A stretch of 64,000 bases of DNA from an uncultured Bacteroidia bacterium (GTDB lineage: Bacteria > Bacteroidota > Bacteroidia > Bacteroidales > UBA932), in NCBI GenBank assembly GCA_902790635.1, contig CADASN010000002.1:62001-126000 (forward strand), given 5' to 3'. The notes beneath the pieces were generated by a model. It searched no databases, was not told the DNA's origin, and was given only the letters and a program-made list of their open reading frames with translations. Every line of letters begins with the position of its first letter. Position 1 is the stretch's first letter. Positions 40,499 through 48,681 of this stretch are shown piece after piece. Made by a program: the position numbers and the translations under genes.

Positions 40499-43108
40499 AT
40501 GAGACGAATACTCTCCGCCTCCCTGGGCCTGGCCGCCAGTCTGGCGCTTTTCGCGCAGAACCCGGTCATCCGTACTTCCTACACCCCGGATCCCGCTCCT
40601 TTCGTCCATGGTGACAAGGTCTATCTGGCCGTGGATCATGACGAAGATGACGCCACCTATTTCAAGATGAAGGACTGGCAGCTGTACAGTACCGAAGACA
40701 TGGTGAACTGGACCTATCTCGGTACGCCGGTCTCCACGGCCACGTTCTCCTGGGCTTTCCAGGGCGACCGGGCCTGGGCGTCGCAGCTGGTGGAGCGGGG
40801 AGGCAAGTGGTACTGGTATGTCTGCCTGACGGAAGCGGCCACGCGCGCTGATGCGCTGGCCGTGGCCGTGGCGGATGATCCGCAGGGACCTTACCGGGAC
40901 GCCATCGGCGGTCCGCTGACCACCGGTTTCGGATTCATCGATCCGACGGTCTTCGTGGACGATGACGGCAGCGCCTGGCTCGTCTGGGGCAACAAGGGCT
41001 GCTGGTACGGCCGCCTGGGAGACGACATGGTCTCCTTCCCGGACGGCTGGAAACCGATTCCGGGCTGGGGCGATCCGGCCTGTTTCGGGCCGGAATCGAT
41101 GAAACCCGATTGGTCTGACGGAGGAAAGGAGAAAATGATGGTCGGCTACGAAGAGGGGCCCTGGCTCTACAAGCGCGACGGCATCTATTACCTGTCCTAC
41201 CCGGCCGGCGGCGTGCCGGAGCACATGGCCTATTCGACCGCACCGTCCATCCACGGTCCCTGGACCTACCGGGGCCGCATCATGGACGAAGCGGAGAACA
41301 GTTTCACCATCCACGGCGGCAACATCGATTTCCGCGGACACCATTATATGTTCTACCACAACGGCGCCCTGCCCAACGGCGGCGGCTTCCACCGCTCCAC
41401 CTGCGTGGAGGAATTCGAATTCGGCGCGGACGCGCGCATTCCCTTCATCCCGTTCACGAAAAAGGGGGTCGATCCGCTCGGGACCGTCAATCCCTACGTG
41501 ATGGTGCAGGCGGAGACGATGGCTTCCGGCTACGGGCTCAAGACCGACCGCGAGGACGGGAAGCGCCACTGGGTGACGCATGTGCACAACGGCGACTGGC
41601 TGTGCGTGCGCAACGTGGACTTCGGGGACGAACCGGCCGTGCTGGTGTCGCTGGAGATGCTGAATTTCAAGAATCCCGGCACCGTGGACTTCTTCCTGGA
41701 CGACATGGGCGGCCGGGCCGTGGCTTCCGTGCCGGTCAACGGCGAGAACATGCTGGTGAAAGCGCCGGTGTCCGACCGTGCAAAGGGCGTGCATGACCTG
41801 TATCTGCTCTTCCGCGGCGGCGACGAAGAACTCTTCGACCTGGACTGGTGGGTCTTCAACCACCACCTGAACATGCCTATCATCCAGACCAAATACACCG
41901 CCGACCCGGCTCCGATGGTCTATGACGGCATGGTTTACCTGTACACGACCCATGACGAGGACGGGGCCAAAGGCTTCGAGATGTTCGACTGGCTGCTCTA
42001 TACCAGCACCGACATGGTGAACTGGACCGACCACGGGGCCGTGGCCTCGCTGGATGATTTCGCCTGGTACGACGGCAAGAACGGCGCCTGGGCCGAGTGC
42101 GTGGTGGAGCGGAACGGCAAGTTCTACATGTACTGTCCCATCCACGGGCACGGCATCGGCGTGCTGGTGTCCGACAGTCCCTTCGGCCCGTTCAAGGATC
42201 CGCTCGGAGAGCCGCTGGTCTGGCAGAAGGAGCACTGGGAGGACATCGACCCGTCGGTGTTCGTCGATGACGACGGCCAGGCCTATATGTACTGGGGCAA
42301 TCCGAACGTCTATTGGGTCCGGCTGAACGAGAACATGGTCTCTACCAGTGGTCCCATCCACAAGCTGGACTACAAGATCGAGCATTACCAGGAAGGTCCC
42401 TGGTTCTACAAGCACGACGGCAGGTATTACCTCGCTTTCGCTTCGACCTGCTGCCCGGAGGGCATCGGCTACGCGATGAGCGACTCGCCGGAGGGCCCCT
42501 GGAAGTCCATGGGCCACATCATGGACCGTACCTGGCGCACCCGGGGCAACCATCCCGGCATCATCGAGTACAAGGGACAGTCCTATGTCTTCGGCCTCAA
42601 TTACGACCTGATGCACCTGGAGACTTTCAAGCACGCCGAGCAGCGGAGCGTCTCCGCCGCCCCGATGTACTATGAGCCCGACGGTTCCATCCGCAAGGTC
42701 CCGTACTGGCTGGACAATGTCCTGGAGCAGGTCGAACCGTTCAATCCGTTCCGGAAAGTACCTGCCGCGACGATGGCCTGGGGCTACGGCCTCAAGACGC
42801 GTCCCGATGCAGGGCAGGGGGTGGTCCTGAACCAGATCGACGCCGGGGAGACCCTGCTGGTCAAAGGGGTGGATTTCGGCGCGCGCGGTGCGCGTTCGCT
42901 GACCGCCTGCGTCAACGCACCTGCCGGCGGCTGCATGGAGGTGCACCTCGACCGCGCGGACGGCCCGCTCGCCGGGACGCTCACCCTCCGACCCGGTGCC
43001 GGCTGGAAGCAGCAGAGCTGCCGCCTGCAGACTGCGGCGGGGGTGCATGACCTGGTCTTCGTATTCACCGAAGGCGGCTTCGAATGGGCCTGGTGGCAGA
43101 TGAAATAA
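40499..43108 (+). CDS. Tandem-repeat GH43-CBM6-GH43-CBM6 glycosidase
   Basis: An 869-residue exported protein made of two copies of a GH43 plus CBM6-like unit. Copy 1 (about 20-450): base Asp in TPDPAPFV, Asp in GFIDPTVFVDDDG, acid Glu in EEGPWLYKRDGIYYLSY. Copy 2 (about 455-869): TADPAPMV, DIDPSVFVDDDG, YQEGPWFYKHDGRYYLAF. Parallel segments such as STEDMVNWTYLG / STDMVNWTDHG and the two GYGLKT CBM openings show an internal duplication. All three acidic residues seem kept in both copies. Likely alpha-L-arabinofuranosidase and/or beta-xylosidase activity. Confidence 0.92.
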   Translation: MRRILSASLGLAASLALFAQNPVIRTSYTPDPAPFVHGDKVYLAVDHDEDDATYFKMKDWQLYSTEDMVNWTYLGTPVSTATFSWAFQGDRAWASQLVERGGKWYWYVCLTEAATRADALAVAVADDPQGPYRDAIGGPLTTGFGFIDPTVFVDDDGSAWLVWGNKGCWYGRLGDDMVSFPDGWKPIPGWGDPACFGPESMKPDWSDGGKEKMMVGYEEGPWLYKRDGIYYLSYPAGGVPEHMAYSTAPSIHGPWTYRGRIMDEAENSFTIHGGNIDFRGHHYMFYHNGALPNGGGFHRSTCVEEFEFGADARIPFIPFTKKGVDPLGTVNPYVMVQAETMASGYGLKTDREDGKRHWVTHVHNGDWLCVRNVDFGDEPAVLVSLEMLNFKNPGTVDFFLDDMGGRAVASVPVNGENMLVKAPVSDRAKGVHDLYLLFRGGDEELFDLDWWVFNHHLNMPIIQTKYTADPAPMVYDGMVYLYTTHDEDGAKGFEMFDWLLYTSTDMVNWTDHGAVASLDDFAWYDGKNGAWAECVVERNGKFYMYCPIHGHGIGVLVSDSPFGPFKDPLGEPLVWQKEHWEDIDPSVFVDDDGQAYMYWGNPNVYWVRLNENMVSTSGPIHKLDYKIEHYQEGPWFYKHDGRYYLAFASTCCPEGIGYAMSDSPEGPWKSMGHIMDRTWRTRGNHPGIIEYKGQSYVFGLNYDLMHLETFKHAEQRSVSAAPMYYEPDGSIRKVPYWLDNVLEQVEPFNPFRKVPAATMAWGYGLKTRPDAGQGVVLNQIDAGETLLVKGVDFGARGARSLTACVNAPAGGCMEVHLDRADGPLAGTLTLRPGAGWKQQSCRLQTAAGVHDLVFVFTEGGFEWAWWQMK

Positions 43109-43126
43109 ACAATTAACCATTTGATA

Positions 43127-44716
43127 ATGAGAAAATTCCTGATCCTGTGCGCCCTGGCGCTGGCTGCGGCCTGCTCGCCCCGGACGACGCTTTGTGTCAA
43201 TCCGCTGACCTATACCGACATTCCGGACAACGACGTGATCCGGGTGGGGGAGGACTATTATATGGTCTCCACGACGATGTACTTCTGTCCGGGTGCGCCC
43301 ATCATGCAATCCCGCGACCTGGTGCACTGGCGCATCGTGGATTACATCTATGATTACCTGGAGGACGACGACATCTACAACCTCCGCGGCGGAGCCAACG
43401 CCTACGGCAAGGGCCAGTGGGCCACGACGCTGCGTTACGAGAACGGGCGCTTCTGGGCGCTCTTCATCGCCAACGACCAGCGCAAGACCTACATCTATTC
43501 GACCCCGGCGATCGGGGAGAAGTGGACACGGCAAGTCATCGACCGGCCTTTCCACGACGCTTCGCTCCTCTTCGAGGACGGCCGCGTCTATGTGGTCTGG
43601 GGCAACGGCGAGATCCATATCACCGAGCTGGAGCCGGACTTCTCCGGCGTCCGGGAGGGCGGTGTGGACCAGGTGCTCTTCACCTGCCCGCGCGAGGGTT
43701 ACGGCCTGCGGGCCGAAGGTGCCCACATCTACCATATCGGAGACTGGTACTATGTCCTGGTGATCGACTGGCCCGCCGGCGGCCCCCGTACGGAGACCTG
43801 CTGGCGCAGCCGGGAACTGCTCGGCACTTACGAGCCGAAGACCATCCTGCAGGGGGCGTTTGACGGCCGGCAGGACGGCGTGGCGCAGGGCGCCATCGTC
43901 CAGACACAGCAGGGCGACTGGTATGCCGTGATGTTCCAGGACCACGGGGCCGTTGGACGTATCCCGACGCTCCAGCCCCTCACCTGGGTGGACGGGTGGC
44001 CGATCCTCGGAGACAACGGTGTGCCTGTCAAAGAGTTCAGCGTGAACCTGCCTCCGGACGGGGAAGATTATGTCTGGGCTTCGGACGAATTTGATTCCGA
44101 CCGGCTGGCCCTGGTCTGGCAGTGGAACCACAAGCCCCTGGACGGATGCTGGTCGCTCACGGAGCGGCCCGGCTGGCTGCGCCTGACCACCGGCCAGCTG
44201 GCGACGGGCCTTGCGGATGCCCGCAACACGCTGACCCAGCGCACGTTCGGTCCGCAGTGCACCAGCGAGGTCCTGCTGGACGGCTCCGGCCTGCAGGTCG
44301 GGGACTTCGCCGGCCTGAGCGCCTTCCAGAGCTGCCGCGCCGACATCGGCCTGCGTCGCACGGAGGCAGGCCTGGAACTGTATGCCGTCCAGGAAGTCCC
44401 GCAGCGCGGCCCGGACCGCACGGTCACGCGCGTGCAGCGGGAGCTGCTCTGCGAACCGGCTCCCAAGGAGACGGTGCAGTTGAGGATCCGCTATGATTTC
44501 GACAAGGACCAGGCCTGGCTGGGTTACTGCTGGGGCGAGGTCGGGCCGGCTTCCGGCGACAGCGCCGGCATCATGCTCGGCTGGGTCGAGCTCCCCGAGC
44601 CGCTGCAGATGCGCTATACCCTCGACTATTTCACCGGGTACCGCAGCGCCCTGTACTGCTACTCCACGCAGAACCTCGGCGGCCATGCCGATTTCGACTG
44701 GTTCCATCAGGAATAA
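43127..44716 (+). CDS. GH43 beta-xylosidase/arabinofuranosidase lipoprotein (GH43_12-like)
   Basis: A 529-residue lipoprotein (lipobox AAAC). The GH43 propeller has base Asp in YTDIPDNDVIRVG, Asp in HDASLLFEDG, and acid Glu in LRAEGAHIYHIGDWYY. The C-terminal concanavalin-like domain (about 320-529; DEFDSDRLALVWQWNH) is the one found in GH43 xylosidases that complete the active site. This layout matches GH43 subfamily 12-type enzymes acting on arabinoxylan side chains. The frame also permits a non-ATG start at 43121; the ATG at 43127 is preferred. Confidence 0.93.
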   Translation: MRKFLILCALALAAACSPRTTLCVNPLTYTDIPDNDVIRVGEDYYMVSTTMYFCPGAPIMQSRDLVHWRIVDYIYDYLEDDDIYNLRGGANAYGKGQWATTLRYENGRFWALFIANDQRKTYIYSTPAIGEKWTRQVIDRPFHDASLLFEDGRVYVVWGNGEIHITELEPDFSGVREGGVDQVLFTCPREGYGLRAEGAHIYHIGDWYYVLVIDWPAGGPRTETCWRSRELLGTYEPKTILQGAFDGRQDGVAQGAIVQTQQGDWYAVMFQDHGAVGRIPTLQPLTWVDGWPILGDNGVPVKEFSVNLPPDGEDYVWASDEFDSDRLALVWQWNHKPLDGCWSLTERPGWLRLTTGQLATGLADARNTLTQRTFGPQCTSEVLLDGSGLQVGDFAGLSAFQSCRADIGLRRTEAGLELYAVQEVPQRGPDRTVTRVQRELLCEPAPKETVQLRIRYDFDKDQAWLGYCWGEVGPASGDSAGIMLGWVELPEPLQMRYTLDYFTGYRSALYCYSTQNLGGHADFDWFHQE

Positions 44717-44721
44717 ATGCT

Positions 44722-44729
44722 TAAATTTG
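44722..44729 (+). promoter_or_regulatory. Possible -7 box (TAAATTTG) before the M28 peptidase gene
   Basis: Perfect TAnnTTTG in the 31-nt gap, 18 nt before the ATG. No -33 TTG. It could be an internal promoter for the downstream half of the array. Confidence 0.35.
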
Positions 44730-44747
44730 TCGGAAACGACGAATACG

Positions 44748-46346
44748 ATGTCCCATATTGCCAAATGCTTCCTCCCAGCGCTGGTGGCGCTGGCCCTCTC
44801 GCCAAACCTGCATGCCCAGTCCGCAGCCGGGGCTGCGACGGATGAGGCGCTGCTGCGCCAATGGATCCGGACCCTCGCTTCGGATGACTTCGGCGGCCGC
44901 ATGCCCATGACCCCGTATGAAGAGACCACGGTCAACTACCTGGTCGGGGAGATGGAAAAGCTCGGTCTCCAGCCGGCCTTCGGCGACAGCTGGTTCCAGC
45001 CGTTCCGGATGGTCTCGGTCACGACCCGCCTGAAGCAGGACAGGATCAGCCTGCGGGGCCGTTCCCGTGCCGAACTGCGCTCGCCCGACGACCTGATCGT
45101 ATGGACCGCCCGGGCTGTGGATGCGGTCAAACTGGACAAGGCGGAATTCGTGTTCTGCGGGTTCGGCATCAACGCGCCCGAATACGGCTGGAATGACTAC
45201 GAAGGGGTGGATGTCCGCGGAAAGATCGTCGTGGCGATGGTGAACGATCCCGGCTACTACGACCCTTCGCTCTTCCGGGGACGCAACATGACCTATTACG
45301 GCCGCTGGCTCTATAAGTTCGAAGAAGCAAAGCGCCAGGGGGCTGCCGGCTGCCTGGTCCTGCACGACACCGATGCGGCCGGATACGGCTGGCATGTCTG
45401 TGTGAACGGGCATCTGGAGGACAACCTGGCCCTTTTCGATCCGCAGACGCGCAATGCGGACGAACTGGGGATCAAAGGCTGGCTGCATACGGACGGCGGA
45501 CGGAAACTCTTCGCAGCCGGCGGGCTGGATTTCGACGCCGCCGTCGCGGCGGCGAAGCGTCCGGGCTTCCGGGCCCTGCCCCTGAAGGTCCGCGGAGATA
45601 TCGACATGGCGGTCCGCTATGAGGAGCAGCAGACCCGCAACGTGGCGGGTATCCTGCCGGGTTCGGACCTGAAGGAGGAAGCGGTCGTGCTGAGCGCGCA
45701 TTGGGACCACCTGGGATTCGGGCTGCCGGACGAGACCGGGGATGCGATCTACAACGGAGCGGCGGACAATGCCTCCGGGATGGCGTCCGTGCTGCTGGCG
45801 GCCAAGAAGTTCCGGGAGCTTTCCGAGACGCCCAGGCGTTCCGTCATTTTCCTCTTCCCCTCGTCCGAGGAAAGCGGCCTGTTCGGTTCGCAGTACTATT
45901 GTACGCATCCTGCCGTTGCGATGGACAGGACGGCAGCCTGCCTGAATTTCGAGAGCATCGGTCCGGCCGAACTGACGGAGGACGTTGTGATCCTGGGGGG
46001 CGGGGAGTGCGGACTGGACCGCTATTTCGTGGCCGCTGCGGCCGCCCAGGGACGTTATATCTTCTTTGATGACGACAATTCGGACGGCTGGTTCTTCCGA
46101 TCCGACCACTACAACTTTGTCAAGCAGGGAGTGCCGGCCCTCGTGGTCGAGAACGGCCTCCATCCCGTGCATCCGGAGCGGCCGAACCGCTACCCGATGA
46201 GTTCCTGGTATCATAAGCCTTCCGATGAATACCGCGAAGACTGGGACCTCGAAGGTACCCTGGCCAACGTGAACCTGATGTTCAGCGTGGGGATCTCCGT
46301 CGCCAATGCGAGCGAGCGTCCCCGTTATTTCCAGCGAAACCATTAA
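44748..46346 (+). CDS. Secreted M28 family zinc peptidase with PA domain
   Basis: A 532-residue exported metallopeptidase. Signal peptide from 44748 (MSHIAKCFLPALVAL). A PA-type insert (about 120-270) has VDVRGKIVVAMVNDPGYYD and EAKRQGAAGCLVLHD. The M28 catalytic domain has metal ligands in HWDHLGFG, NGAADNASGMA, SSEESGLFG and SWYHKPSDEY. Such peptidases usually act as aminopeptidases. Its place among glycosidases is unusual; it may trim peptides from cell-wall glycoproteins such as arabinogalactan proteins or extensins (inference). Confidence 0.92.
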   Translation: MSHIAKCFLPALVALALSPNLHAQSAAGAATDEALLRQWIRTLASDDFGGRMPMTPYEETTVNYLVGEMEKLGLQPAFGDSWFQPFRMVSVTTRLKQDRISLRGRSRAELRSPDDLIVWTARAVDAVKLDKAEFVFCGFGINAPEYGWNDYEGVDVRGKIVVAMVNDPGYYDPSLFRGRNMTYYGRWLYKFEEAKRQGAAGCLVLHDTDAAGYGWHVCVNGHLEDNLALFDPQTRNADELGIKGWLHTDGGRKLFAAGGLDFDAAVAAAKRPGFRALPLKVRGDIDMAVRYEEQQTRNVAGILPGSDLKEEAVVLSAHWDHLGFGLPDETGDAIYNGAADNASGMASVLLAAKKFRELSETPRRSVIFLFPSSEESGLFGSQYYCTHPAVAMDRTAACLNFESIGPAELTEDVVILGGGECGLDRYFVAAAAAQGRYIFFDDDNSDGWFFRSDHYNFVKQGVPALVVENGLHPVHPERPNRYPMSSWYHKPSDEYREDWDLEGTLANVNLMFSVGISVANASERPRYFQRNH

Positions 46347-46356
46347 TCATCCATCC

Positions 46357-48681
46357 ATGAGAAAATCCTCCATCCTTTTCCTGCTCTTTTCCCTCGCCGC
46401 CCTGGGCGCGCGGGCGCAGGAAGCCGTTTCCGTCCAGTTCTATACCCCGTCGATCGTTCGCATAGTCAAGGGCGGGGCCGCCCCGGCATCGAGTTTCGCC
46501 GTGACCGCCGTTCCCCGGGAGGTCCGGGTGCAGAAGTCCGTCACCAAGGGCGGCACGATGTACGACAGCGGCGCGCTGAAAGTAGCCGTGGCGAACGAAG
46601 GCACCGTCCGCTTCTTCACCCCGAAGGGCATCCTCCTGCTCAAGGAAGGCGCCTGGGGGCTCGAGACGCGCACGGAAGGCTTCGACAAAGGGGCCAAAAT
46701 CGTCCGGCAGACCTTCCTGCCCGAGGCCGATGAGCCTTTCTACGGCCTGGGCATCCTGCAGGACGGCGCCCTGTCACTGCGCGGCAAGACCCGCCGGATG
46801 ATCCAGGGCAATACCGAGGACTTCGTGCCCATCGTACAGTCCGTCAAGGGGTATGGCATCTTCTGGGACAATCCTTCTCCGACCGTTTTCCGCGACGATG
46901 CCGACGGAATGCTCTTCGAGTCCGAGGTCGGGGATGTCGTGGATTATTACTTCATCTTCGGAGGCAATGCCGACGGCGTGGTCGCGGGCATCCGCGAACT
47001 CACGGGCCGCGTGCCGATGCTGCCGCTGTGGAGCTACGGCTTCATGCAGAGCCGCGAGCGCTACCGCAGCAGCGCACAGCTGCTGGACGCGCTGCACGGC
47101 TACCGCGAGCGGGGCATCCCCATCGACTGCATCATCCAGGACTGGCAGTACTGGGGCAACAACTACCTCTGGAACGCCATGGAGTTCCTCAACGATGACT
47201 TCCGCGATGCGCAGAAGATGATCGACGAGGTGCATGCCCAGCATGCCAAGCTGATGATCTCCATCTGGGCCTCGTTCGGCCCGATGACCAAGGCCTACCG
47301 CGAACTGGAGCCCAAGGGCCTGCTGTTCGACTTCCATACCTGGCCGCAGTCCGGACTGCCTGACTGGCCGCCACGGCGCGACTACCCTTCGGGCGTGAAG
47401 CCTTACAATCCCTATTCGCAGGAGGCGCGTGACATTTACTGGAAGAACCTGCTCCGGCTGGAGAACATGGGCATCGACGCCTGGTGGATGGACTCTACGG
47501 AGCCGGATCACCATGATTTCCAGGAGAGTGACCTGGACTTCGAGACCGGCTCCGGCTCTTTCCGCCGGGTGCGAAACGCCTTCCCGATCGTTTCTGTCGA
47601 AGGGGTCTTCGACAACCAGCGCAAGGTCTCCGACCGCCGCGTCATGATCCTGACGCGCTCCGCCTATGCCGGTCAGCAACGGACGGGTGCCAACACCTGG
47701 AGCGGCGACGTGGGCTCTTCCTGGGAGACGCTCCGCGCCCAGGTGCCCGCCGGCCTGGGGTTCGCTTTCACCGGCAACCCCAACTTCAACACCGACTGCG
47801 GCGGTTTCTTCCCGAACGGCTACAACCGGGTCTATGGCGATGCCAGCTGCGCCCGGAACCCGCTCTTCCAGGAACTTTATGTCCGCTGGCTGCAGTACGG
47901 GGCCTTCTGCCCCATGATGCGCAGCCATGGCGAGAGTTCCCGCCGCGAGATCTGGGAGTTCGGCGAGCCCGGCGAGCCGGTGTACGATGCCATCGCCAGG
48001 ACGATCCGCCTGCGCTACGCGCTGCTGCCGTATATCTATTCCGTCTCGCACGAAGTCAGCGCCGCCGACGGGACCTTCCAGCGGGCGCTGGTGATGGATT
48101 TCCCGACCGACAAGGCCGTGTGGGAGCGGGGCGACGAATTCCTTTTCGGCCGCAGCCTGCTCGTCGCGCCGGTTCTGGAGGCGCAGTATACTCCGGAGGA
48201 CGTCCGCTTCGACGACACGCCGGTGGATTTCTCCCAGGCGCGCAGCACGCAGGTCTATCTGCCCAAGGGCGCCGACTGGTATGATTTCTGGACCGGCGAA
48301 CGCCTGCGGGGCGGGCAGACGCTCACGCGCCCGACGCAGCTCGACCGGGTGCCGCTCTTCGCCCGTGCCGGCGCGATCATCCCGCTCGGCCCGGACGTGC
48401 AGTACAGCTCCGAGAAGCCCTGGGATGCCCTTGAGATCCGGGTGTATCCCGGCGCCGACGGCCGCTTCATCCTCTATGAGGACGAAGGCGACACCTACCG
48501 CTACGAGCAGGGCGCCTGCTCGGAGATTGAATTCAGCCTGCGCGGCAACACGCTCAGCATCGGCGCACGCAGCGGCTCCTTCCCGGGCATGCTGCAGCAG
48601 CGCCGTTTCCGCGTGGTCACGCCCGACGGCCAGGCCCGTGACGTACAATATGACGGCTCCGCCCAAACCATCCGTTTGTAA
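46357..48681 (+). CDS. GH31 alpha-glycosidase, probable alpha-xylosidase
   Basis: A 774-residue exported GH31. N-terminal beta-sandwich (about 20-215), (beta/alpha)8 barrel with catalytic nucleophile Asp379 in WWMDSTEPD and acid/base Asp451 in WSGDVGSSW, then C-terminal sandwiches with EIRVYPGADGRFILYEDEGDTY (DUF5110-like). The LPLWSYGFMQSRERY entrance and the WMDSTEPD nucleophile motif fit the alpha-xylosidase clade, though alpha-glucosidase activity cannot be excluded. Its TAA stop overlaps the ATG of the next gene by one base (TAATG), implying coupled translation. Confidence 0.93.
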   Translation: MRKSSILFLLFSLAALGARAQEAVSVQFYTPSIVRIVKGGAAPASSFAVTAVPREVRVQKSVTKGGTMYDSGALKVAVANEGTVRFFTPKGILLLKEGAWGLETRTEGFDKGAKIVRQTFLPEADEPFYGLGILQDGALSLRGKTRRMIQGNTEDFVPIVQSVKGYGIFWDNPSPTVFRDDADGMLFESEVGDVVDYYFIFGGNADGVVAGIRELTGRVPMLPLWSYGFMQSRERYRSSAQLLDALHGYRERGIPIDCIIQDWQYWGNNYLWNAMEFLNDDFRDAQKMIDEVHAQHAKLMISIWASFGPMTKAYRELEPKGLLFDFHTWPQSGLPDWPPRRDYPSGVKPYNPYSQEARDIYWKNLLRLENMGIDAWWMDSTEPDHHDFQESDLDFETGSGSFRRVRNAFPIVSVEGVFDNQRKVSDRRVMILTRSAYAGQQRTGANTWSGDVGSSWETLRAQVPAGLGFAFTGNPNFNTDCGGFFPNGYNRVYGDASCARNPLFQELYVRWLQYGAFCPMMRSHGESSRREIWEFGEPGEPVYDAIARTIRLRYALLPYIYSVSHEVSAADGTFQRALVMDFPTDKAVWERGDEFLFGRSLLVAPVLEAQYTPEDVRFDDTPVDFSQARSTQVYLPKGADWYDFWTGERLRGGQTLTRPTQLDRVPLFARAGAIIPLGPDVQYSSEKPWDALEIRVYPGADGRFILYEDEGDTYRYEQGACSEIEFSLRGNTLSIGARSGSFPGMLQQRRFRVVTPDGQARDVQYDGSAQTIRL

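Noticed and set aside
38963-44935. 1990-residue minus-strand open frame
   Set aside because: It lies opposite four recognisable enzymes. Composition (His/Val/Gly/Arg-rich, no motifs) is typical of a shadow frame.
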